From assembly GCA_903839205.1 (NCBI GenBank), contig CAIMBM010000271.1, positions 1 to 38,542 on the forward strand: DNA of 38,542 bases, given 5' to 3'. Shown here piece by piece: positions 33,375 through 38,542 of the stretch. The notes under the pieces are model-generated. The model did not search any database, was not told the origin of the DNA, and saw only the letters and a program-made list of their open reading frames with translations. Within the stretch, counting starts at the first letter, position 1. Each line of letters begins with the position of its first letter. The stretch is from an uncultured Holophagaceae bacterium (GTDB lineage Bacteria > Acidobacteriota > Holophagae > Holophagales > Holophagaceae). Made by a program: the position numbers and the translations under genes.

Positions 33375-34537
33375 GCTTCCTCCTGAAGGATTCCCTGAAG
33401 CACTCTCCGCCGGGCGGCATCCCGCTGGCGCTGTTTGTATTCTGAATGCGATGCCGGACCCGATCGTGAGCTTTGAAACCCCGATTGTTCCATTACTTGG
33501 ACTTCGTGTGCGAAGAAGAAAGTAAACTCCTCCTGATCCTGGAGCAACTCTGGAATGCGGACAAGGTCCGACAACTCAGAGTCTCCCATAGTCTGAAGCC
33601 GTTCCTGGAGGGTTTCCAGGGCCCTGGTGGCGGGACTCGGCAGCCGGACCAGCGTGCGGGCCGTGAACTGGATGGCGGAGTAATCGTTGCTGGAGAATGG
33701 GTTCTGGTCCTTCGACGGGGACTTCAGGGCCAGGGTACGGCTCAGCGCCTTCCGTTCCTCCGGTCCCAGGTCCTGGATCCGGAAGTAAGGGGGCATGGTC
33801 TCGCTCCAGGCAGCCAGGGCCTCCATATCGATCATCAGGTTCCGGCTCCGGCTCGGCTTGATGTGGGTGGGCATCAGGACGTGGTGGTCCAGGAGGAACC
33901 GGATGACCATGAGGACCCCGAGCTGATCTTCGGCCACGAACCGGATGCCGATCTGGTCGTAGATGGTCTCGGCCACATTCTCGGGCTTGTGGAGCATCTT
34001 CAGGAGCATGGAGACGCGGTCCTTGTTCTCCTTCCGTTCCACAGCCAGCAGGGGCACCTCGTAGGCCCCCCGCAGGCACCAGCGATCCTCCTCACAGACC
34101 AGGTACTGGTCATAGCGGCCGAAGACCTGAGCCTGGATTTCCGGCAGGAAGCGGAGGTTCACGTTGTGATCCACGTGAAAGAGGGTGTGCATCACCCGCA
34201 GGACCGCGCAGGACCACCTGGCCCGGTTGTCCCGGGGACGGTCCGAAGCCCAGACCAGCAGCTCAAGAGGGTCCTGCAGGTCGCGCACTTCCAGGGGTAC
34301 GTGGAGGCTGGTGCCCTCCAGCACCACCGCCTCCAGGAAGTCCACCGCATCCTCGTAGATCCGCATCACGGCAGTGCGCTGGACCGGAACGCCCATGTCG
34401 TAGCCGTAGTTGAGGGCGAAGTTCCAGGCCTCCCCCGGGGAATGGATCCGCAGGGAGTCCAGGTCGATGGGAGAACCGCCCCCCAGGATCACCTGCGTGA
34501 CTTCGGGTGGCATCGGGAACATGGAATGGGGAGTCAT
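33368..34537 (-). CDS. Divergent RelA/SpoT synthetase-like protein (possible nucleotide pyrophosphotransferase)
   Basis: The likely start is ATG 34537 (MTPHSMFPMPPEV), giving 389 residues; the track's extra 168 residues overlap atpE in another frame. The N-terminal part is helical, with RARWSCAVLRVMHTLFHVDHN (105-125). A segment then matches landmarks of the RelA/SpoT synthetase fold: NKDRVSMLLKM (K172-x3-S176-x3-K180-M), NVAETIYDQIGIRFVAEDQLGVLMVIRFLL (D194-x4-R199), SAIQFTARTLV (287-297), and FFFAHEVQVME with E345-x-Q347. These correspond in order to K-x3-S-x3-KM, IYD-x-x-x-R-x-x-V, the H/Y-x-S-x-H/AIH strand and EVQIRT of RelA. From memory it also resembles uncharacterised deltaproteobacterial families TIGR04552/TIGR04562; I could not verify this. 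No HD hydrolase, TGS or ACT domain is present. Activity is unproven. Confidence 0.6.
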   Translation of the reverse strand: MTPHSMFPMPPEVTQVILGGGSPIDLDSLRIHSPGEAWNFALNYGYDMGVPVQRTAVMRIYEDAVDFLEAVVLEGTSLHVPLEVRDLQDPLELLVWASDRPRDNRARWSCAVLRVMHTLFHVDHNVNLRFLPEIQAQVFGRYDQYLVCEEDRWCLRGAYEVPLLAVERKENKDRVSMLLKMLHKPENVAETIYDQIGIRFVAEDQLGVLMVIRFLLDHHVLMPTHIKPSRSRNLMIDMEALAAWSETMPPYFRIQDLGPEERKALSRTLALKSPSKDQNPFSSNDYSAIQFTARTLVRLPSPATRALETLQERLQTMGDSELSDLVRIPELLQDQEEFTFFFAHEVQVMEQSGFQSSRSGPASHSEYKQRQRDAARRRVLQGILQEEAC

Positions 34538-34575
34538 GGTGTCCAAGTATGGGCATAGGTTCGCTGGGAGGTCAC

Positions 34576-34609
34576 AAAGAAACGGGGCGCCCAGATCCTG
34601 GACGCCCCG
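34576..34609 (-). terminator. Rho-independent terminator after atpE
   Basis: On the minus strand CGGGGCG and CGCCCCG (34609-34603 and 34589-34583) pair. The inner CCAG/CTGG pair extends the stem around GAT, and TTTCTTT follows. It ends the atpZIBE transcript and insulates the RelA/SpoT-like operon from it. Confidence 0.8.
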
Positions 34610-34626
34610 CATGGACCCGGAGGGAC

Positions 34627-34923
34627 CTACTTGATGGCGAAGGCAGCCACCAGCACGTAGATCACGAGCGCCTCGATGAGGGCCAGGCCGATGATCATGG
34701 TGGTGCGAATGTTGCCGGCGGCCTGGGGATTGCGGGCCACGCCCTCGACGGCGGCGGCCACGGCCTTGCCCTGTCCCAGACCGCAACCGGCGGCGGCGAT
34801 GGCAAGGGCGATGTGGGCCGTGAACTGGCCCTCGAAGAGGCCCTTGGCAGCGACAGGGGCGCCCTGGGCGAAGGCGGCGACGGCCAGGGTGAAGAGGAAG
34901 GCGGTGGTGAGGAACTTCTTCAT
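34627..34923 (-). CDS. atpE: ATP synthase F0 subunit c
   Basis: The 98-residue proteolipid (ATG 34923, RBS AAGGAGCACCACC) forms the rotating c-ring. Residues 1-20 ([20 protein letters not shown]) look like a signal sequence, so the protein is longer than the usual ~80 residues. Two transmembrane helices flank the polar loop ARNPQAAG. The ion-binding glutamate is E84 in [12 protein letters not shown]51 in GLGQG corresponds to a residue of sodium-binding rings, but alanine follows the glutamate where Na+ enzymes have Ser/Thr. I therefore infer proton coupling. It is the last gene before a terminator; atpF, atpH and the F1 genes are not here. Confidence 0.96.
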   Translation of the reverse strand: MKKFLTTAFLFTLAVAAFAQGAPVAAKGLFEGQFTAHIALAIAAAGCGLGQGKAVAAAVEGVARNPQAAGNIRTTMIIGLALIEALVIYVLVAAFAIK

Positions 34924-35018
34924 GGTGGTGCTCCTTGAGTGTCGTCCGGGGGGTTCGGAATCCCCAGGGCGGGTGAATGGTTTGTTCTGGCGGAACTCGC
35001 GCGGCGATTTCCGAAGGC

Positions 35019-35750
35019 TCAATGCTCGTGTGAAACGGCACCGCTGAGGTAGATGACGGTGAGCATGGTGAACACGAAGGTCTGGATCAGGCCGAAGAAG
35101 AGTCCCAGGAACATCATGGGCAGCGGCAGGAGGATCGGCATGAGCCCGAAGAAGATCCCGCCCACCAGATGCTCGCCGGCGATGTTGCCGAAGAGGCGCA
35201 GGGAATGGCTGAGGATGCGGCTCAGCAGGCCGAGGATCTCCAGGGGGAACATGAGGGGCGCCAGCCACCAGATCGGGCCCGCGAAGTGGGCCCAGTACTT
35301 CACGAAGCCCTGCTCCTTCATGCCATGGAAGTTGTAGTAGGCGAATACCACCAGCGCCGAGCCCAGGGTCACGTTCCAGTTGCTGGTGCCGGGGCTGAGG
35401 GCGGGAATGAGGCCGAACAGGTTGTTGAAGAACACGAACAGGGCGATGGTTCCCACGAAGGGCAGGTACTTCTCGCCGTGGTGGGCGATGTTCTCGCTGA
35501 TCATGTCCTTGAGGCCTCCGACCACTCCCTCGAAGACCTGCTGCAGGGGGCCGGGGATGCGGGCCAGGTTCTTTCGCACCAGGGTAGTGATGGCCATGGT
35601 CGTCAGGGCCGCCAGGGCTGCATTCAGCAGGTGGTCATAGCGCTCGAGGATGGACAGGTGGGCCCCATGGGCGAAGCCCGGCCACGGGTGCTGGGCCAGA
35701 TGCAGCACATGGGTGAGCCACTGAGCGAGCATCGATGCGTGGTGTTCCAT
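35019..35750 (-). CDS. atpB: ATP synthase F0 subunit a
   Basis: I choose ATG 35750 ([10 protein letters not shown]), giving 243 residues; the track starts at a TTG three codons earlier. The protein is a five- to six-helix membrane subunit forming the proton half-channels next to the c-ring. The essential arginine is R185 in [20 protein letters not shown], the key family block. [37 protein letters not shown] contains the conserved NLxGLxP region. The C-terminus ([21 protein letters not shown]) matches the Q-x-x-V-F-x-x-L-x-x-x-Y-L end motif. It stands 95 bp before atpE and 12 bp after atpI. Confidence 0.96.
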   Translation of the reverse strand: MEHHASMLAQWLTHVLHLAQHPWPGFAHGAHLSILERYDHLLNAALAALTTMAITTLVRKNLARIPGPLQQVFEGVVGGLKDMISENIAHHGEKYLPFVGTIALFVFFNNLFGLIPALSPGTSNWNVTLGSALVVFAYYNFHGMKEQGFVKYWAHFAGPIWWLAPLMFPLEILGLLSRILSHSLRLFGNIAGEHLVGGIFFGLMPILLPLPMMFLGLFFGLIQTFVFTMLTVIYLSGAVSHEH

Positions 35751-35762
35751 CTCGGTCAAACC

Positions 35763-36161
35763 TCAATCGGGCGGTGTGGGGTCGGGTTTCTGAAAGGCCA
35801 GGCGCAGGGCTTCCAGGAGGATGCCGGCCACAAAGAGGAGCACTCCCGTGGCCAGCGGCAGGGCTTCCGCCGGGTATCTTCCCATCATCCCACGCAGCAC
35901 CAGTGCGATCAATGCCAGTTTGCCTAGAGACAGGACCGCGGACACCCAGCGGCCGCGCCGGGAGGGGGTGAGCATCCAGGCGGTCAGGGCCTTGTGGAGG
36001 AGCCAGAAGGCCAGGCTGGTCAGGGCCCCCGTCCCGAAGACCAGCGCCGCGGTCCAGGAGCGCAGGAGCCCCCACAGGACCGTGCCCAGACACGCCAGGA
36101 CCACCATGGACCGGGTGACTCGCCGAAGGTGGCCCTCGCCCGGATCCCCGCCCTCAATCAT
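35763..36161 (-). CDS. atpI: ATP synthase subunit I-like membrane protein
   Basis: The 132-residue protein has four hydrophobic helices (about 18-35, 37-56, 70-90, 100-122), without strong sequence signature, as is usual for AtpI. Position (after atpZ, before atpB) and topology fit the ATP synthase I chain, which helps c-ring assembly and Mg2+ supply. Its start overlaps the atpZ stop by 8 bp, indicating coupled expression. The end (EALRLAFQKPDPTPPD) is a hydrophilic tail. The assignment rests mainly on context. Confidence 0.75.
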   Translation of the reverse strand: MIEGGDPGEGHLRRVTRSMVVLACLGTVLWGLLRSWTAALVFGTGALTSLAFWLLHKALTAWMLTPSRRGRWVSAVLSLGKLALIALVLRGMMGRYPAEALPLATGVLLFVAGILLEALRLAFQKPDPTPPD

Positions 36162-36435
36162 GGGGGCCCTTGCCTTGCTGGAGGCGCCTCAGTTCCGCCT
36201 CATCCCGCCGGGCCATGCGCCGGTTGACCTTGTAGAGCTCCCAGAAGGCCGCGAAGATGCCCCAGACGAGGCCCACCCATTGACCCAGTGCGGGATGGCC
36301 GAGCGAGCCCCCCGCCCAGCGGCCGAGGAAGAACCCCAGGGCGATGCAGATCGGGAAGGTGAAGCCCAGGGAGAGCAGGTCGCCCCAGAGGGCCCGCTCG
36401 CCCGGATCCGCATCCACCTTGCGCCTGAAGATCAC
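36154..36435 (-). CDS. atpZ: AtpZ/ATPase-gene-1-type F0 accessory protein
   Basis: The 93-residue protein has two helices: LGFTFPICIALGFFLGRWAGGSLG and QWVGLVWGIFAAFWELYKVNRR. It also has a charged C-terminus (MARRDEAELRRLQQGKGPHD). The G-x-x-x-x-P-I-x-x-x-x-x-G-x-x-x-G-x-x-x-x-x-x-L pattern and F-x-x-x-x-K at the second helix end fit the AtpZ (PF09527-type) family. That family works with AtpI in c-ring assembly or divalent cation transport. It is the first gene of the F0 set. A good terminator for nuoN lies just upstream, so the atp promoter must be between or inside that short stretch. Confidence 0.8.
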   Translation of the reverse strand: MIFRRKVDADPGERALWGDLLSLGFTFPICIALGFFLGRWAGGSLGHPALGQWVGLVWGIFAAFWELYKVNRRMARRDEAELRRLQQGKGPHD

Positions 36436-36451
36436 GGGCCGCCTCTAAATG

Positions 36452-36480
36452 GGAAGGCGCGGGGCCATCCCGCGCCTTCC
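36452..36480 (-). terminator. Hairpin terminator after nuoN
   Basis: GGAAGGCGCGGG (36452-36463) and CCCGCGCCTTCC (36469-36480) form a perfect 12-bp stem with a five-base loop (GCCAT on the plus strand). It sits 16 bp after the nuoN stop on the minus strand. Only ATTTA follows, so the T-tract is short, but the stem is very stable. It separates the nuo operon from atpZ. Confidence 0.72.
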
Positions 36481-36496
36481 AGTGTAGTCCCTAGCC

Positions 36497-37960
36497 CTAA
36501 ACCCAGAAGATCCGGCCGGCCCAGTCCAGCAGCCAGGGGCCGAAGGCCGTGCCCACCAGGACGAGGGCGCAGGCCAGGGTCACGATGAAGACCGGACCGG
36601 CGCCCATGGGGGCCGCCTCGCCCTCGGGCTCCCGGAAGTACATCTGGCTCACCACGCCCAGGTAGTAGTAGGCGCTCACGGCGCTGGTCAGCAAGGCCAG
36701 GACGGTGAGGGTCACGAAGCCCTGCTCGATGGCCAGCTTGAAGAGGTAGAACTTGCCGAAGAAGCCGGCCAGGGGCGGAATTCCCGCGAGGCTGAGCAGG
36801 AAGACCATCATGGCGAAGGCCAGGACGGGGTGCTTGCGCCCGAGGCCCTTGAAGTCCTCGATGCGCTCGCCCTCGCCCTTCCCCTGGAGGTAGATCACCA
36901 CCGCGAAGGCGCCGGTGTTCATCACGATGTAGATGAGCATGTAGAGCCAGACGGCCTGCGCCCCGGCCTTCGGGTCTCCTGACAGCACCCCCAAGAGCAT
37001 GTAGCCCACGTGGGCGATGCTGGAGTAGGCCAGCAGCCGCTTCATGCTCACCTGCTTCACCGCAGCGACATTTCCGAGAATCATGCTGGCCCCGGCGATG
37101 TAGCTGAGGGGCAGCACCCAGTCGCTGGACACGCCGTGGAAGCCCGCCCCGAAGACCCGCAGGAAGGCCGCCATGGCGGCGGCCTTGGGGGCCGTGGCCA
37201 TGAAGGCGGTGATGGGCGTGGGTGCCCCTTCATAGGCGTCCGGCGCCCACATGTGGAAGGGCACCGCGGCCACCTTGAAGGCCATGCCCACGAGCACCAT
37301 GAGGACACCGGTATAGACGAGCAGGTTGCTGGAAGGGGGGGCGAGGGCCAGGGCCTGGTTCAGGTCCGAAAGGTTGGTGGTGACACCCCCGGCGGCGCCG
37401 TAGAGCAGGCTGATGCCGTAGACCAGGATGCCGCTGGAGAAGGCCCCCAGCAGGAAGTACTTCATGCCCGCTTCCACGCTGGTCGCCCGGTCCCGCAGGT
37501 AGGCCACCAGGATGTAGATGCAGATGGCCATGAGCTCGATGCTGAAGTAGACCGAGATCAGGTCCGAGGCCCCGCAGAGGAAGAGCATTCCGGACAGGGA
37601 GAACAGGATCAGGGCGTAGTACTCCACTGTCTGCTGCCTGAGGCTGTCCAGCAGGCGCATGCTCAGGAGCACGGCGCCGGCCGAGGCGATCACGCAGAGC
37701 AGTCCGAATCCCCGGGTGAGGCCGTCCATGCGGTACATGCGCGAGAAGCCTTCGCCATCGGCGACCCCTGTCACCAGGACCGCCGTGACGGCAAGGACCA
37801 CCAGGGTGATGGGCGCCCACCGGTGCTTCTCATTCCGGTTGAAGAAGAGGTCGCCGGGCCAGAGCATGAGCGTGGCCACGGTGATGAGGAAGAGTTGGGG
37901 GGTGACCAGGTGCGTGTCCCGGAGGAGCGCGCCCAGAAGCCCCTGAGCGAAGCCGGTCAT
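36497..37960 (-). CDS. nuoN: NADH-quinone oxidoreductase subunit N
   Basis: The 487-residue subunit is one of the antiporter-like proton channels of respiratory complex I. It has about 14 helices, and conserved sequence includes SIELMAICIYILVAYLRDRATSVEAGMKYFLLGAFSSGILVYGISLLYG, with key lysines and glutamates at mid-helix. FKVAAVPFHMWAPDAYEGAPTPITAFMATAPKAAAM is the classic PFHxWxPDxYEGAPTPxxAF signature. KRLLAYSSIAHVGYMLLG and LAGIPPLAGFFGKFYLF also match. The nuoM stop and nuoN start share a base (TGATG), so the two are co-translated. As last gene of the nuo operon it is followed by a strong hairpin. Confidence 0.97.
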   Translation of the reverse strand: MTGFAQGLLGALLRDTHLVTPQLFLITVATLMLWPGDLFFNRNEKHRWAPITLVVLAVTAVLVTGVADGEGFSRMYRMDGLTRGFGLLCVIASAGAVLLSMRLLDSLRQQTVEYYALILFSLSGMLFLCGASDLISVYFSIELMAICIYILVAYLRDRATSVEAGMKYFLLGAFSSGILVYGISLLYGAAGGVTTNLSDLNQALALAPPSSNLLVYTGVLMVLVGMAFKVAAVPFHMWAPDAYEGAPTPITAFMATAPKAAAMAAFLRVFGAGFHGVSSDWVLPLSYIAGASMILGNVAAVKQVSMKRLLAYSSIAHVGYMLLGVLSGDPKAGAQAVWLYMLIYIVMNTGAFAVVIYLQGKGEGERIEDFKGLGRKHPVLAFAMMVFLLSLAGIPPLAGFFGKFYLFKLAIEQGFVTLTVLALLTSAVSAYYYLGVVSQMYFREPEGEAAPMGAGPVFIVTLACALVLVGTAFGPWLLDWAGRIFWV

Positions 37961-38542
37961 CAGTTGCCTCCGCCCTGGGCAGGAGCTTCATGGGTTGGGG
38001 TTGCGGGAGCCTCGACCGGGGTCGTGCCGGGCTCGGCAGGGTGCTCCTGCTCTCCGTTCGCGCCCTCGGCAGCGGCGCCTTCATGGTGCGGCGCGGCCAT
38101 GCCCTGCATGCCCAGCTTGGCGGCAATGGCCTGCTTGGTGGCCAGGGCCTCGGCGGCGTAGTAGCCGGGGGTCACCTGCTCCACCAGTTTGTGGACCGGA
38201 GCCTCCATCACGTCCATGATCGGCTTGGGGTAGAGGCCGATCCAGAACGCGGCGGCCACCAGCGGGGCGAAATAGAGCACCTCGCGCAGACCCAGGTCGT
38301 CCATCTTCTCGTTCACGGCGCTGATGGGTCCGAACATCACGCGCTGGAACATCCAGAGCATGTAGGCGGCACCCAGGATGATGCCAAGCGTGGCGACCAC
38401 GGCGGCCCAGGGGAAGGCCTGGAAAGAACCCATGAGGATCACGCCCTCACCGATGAAGCCGTTCAGCAGTGGCAGGCCGATGCTGCTCATGGTCATGATC
38501 ATGAAGATGGTGGCGTAGACCGGCATGGACTTCGACAGTCCG
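37960..38542 (-). CDS. nuoM: NADH-quinone oxidoreductase subunit M, C-terminal part
   Basis: The gene enters from beyond the window; reading through the edge gives GLSKSMPVYATIFMIMTMSSIGLPLLNGFIGEGVILMGSF. This is the MP-x-x-x-x-x-F-x-x-x-x-x-x-x-x-GLP-x-x-x-x-FxGE segment of NuoM, so the ATG at 38526 in the track is internal. KPIMDVMEAPVHKLVEQV is the usual end of the last helix region (YPKPxxxxxxxxxxxL). Beyond it lies an added tail of about 75 residues, the last ~46 (APHHEGAAAEG ... THEAPAQGGGN) being Ala/Pro/Glu/His-rich low complexity. It overlaps nuoN by one base. Confidence 0.95.
   Translation of the reverse strand, partial: GLSKSMPVYATIFMIMTMSSIGLPLLNGFIGEGVILMGSFQAFPWAAVVATLGIILGAAYMLWMFQRVMFGPISAVNEKMDDLGLREVLYFAPLVAAAFWIGLYPKPIMDVMEAPVHKLVEQVTPGYYAAEALATKQAIAAKLGMQGMAAPHHEGAAAEGANGEQEHPAEPGTTPVEAPATPTHEAPAQGGGN

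Noticed and set aside
33019-33420. N-terminal extension of the receiver-phosphatase ORF
   Set aside because: It is an alternate-frame reading of the STAS gene; the receiver begins normally at MAKGTVLVVDDE.
34538-35041. 168-residue extension of the RelA/SpoT-like ORF over atpE
   Set aside because: The extension reads atpE out of frame with Arg/Gly/His-rich composition, and a terminator lies between atpE and the real start.
1-38542. Search for CRISPR arrays, tRNA/rRNA genes, insertion sequences, integrases and riboswitches
   Set aside because: No regular spacer-repeat structure, cloverleaf-like sequence, transposase or integrase ORF, or recognisable riboswitch element was seen by eye; a covariance-model scan would be needed to exclude small RNAs.

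Overview
This is a GC-rich bacterial chromosome segment, densely packed on both strands, with no rRNA, tRNA, CRISPR array, insertion sequence or phage gene that I can see. The organism is Gram-negative: there is a heptose epimerase (hldD), a GT9 heptosyltransferase-like gene, a TolC-type channel and an outer-membrane transporter-like beta-barrel. The 2-oxoacid:ferredoxin oxidoreductase, L-lactate permease, tricorn protease, SpoIIE-type phosphatases, PilR-like regulator and split ATP synthase operon together suggest Acidobacteriota, most likely class Holophagae (Geothrix/Holophaga-like). That placement is an inference from gene content, not a database match.

Layout. 1-3.7 kb (-): tricorn-type protease followed by the 5' end of an L-lactate permease. 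3.8-8.8 kb (+): outer-membrane transporter-like protein, xseA, and a TPR-containing Ser/Thr kinase. 8.8-11.5 kb (-): a membrane HAMP-SpoIIE phosphatase behind fabG. 11.6-13.4 kb: a small secreted cysteine protein (+) abutting a secreted alpha/beta hydrolase (-). 13.5-18.4 kb (+): a MarR-regulated tripartite drug efflux operon (marR-tolC-emrA-emrB) with a visible promoter and paired operator. 18.5-21.7 kb (-): korA-korB and a ferritin-like protein. 21.9-26.7 kb (-): PilR-like sigma-54 regulator, a lone pseudopilin, yceD-rpmF-plsX and fabD, without fabH. 26.8-31.9 kb (+): envelope genes (GT4, GT9, DUF1573 protein, EamA exporter, hldD). 31.9-34.5 kb (-): a three-gene signalling operon made of a divergent RelA/SpoT-like protein, a STAS protein and a receiver-SpoIIE phosphatase. 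34.6-36.4 kb (-): atpZ-atpI-atpB-atpE. 36.5-38.5 kb (-): nuoN and the 3' part of nuoM.

Most notable. The first gene of the 31.9-34.5 kb operon keeps the spaced landmarks of a RelA/SpoT nucleotide-synthetase domain (K-x3-S-x3-K-M, D-x4-R, E-x-Q) in an otherwise unfamiliar protein. It is translationally coupled to a STAS antagonist and followed by a response-regulator phosphatase. This looks like an alarmone-type enzyme wired to a partner-switching module, and it is my best candidate for a little-described system. Other points of interest are the twin MarR operators, about 50 extra residues in the kinase activation segment, three different intergenic inverted repeats (one between emrA and emrB), and convergent gene pairs whose stop codons abut or overlap.

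No gene-free stretch exceeds about 205 bp. The longest, 16602-16805, holds degenerate repeat sequence and no convincing gene.
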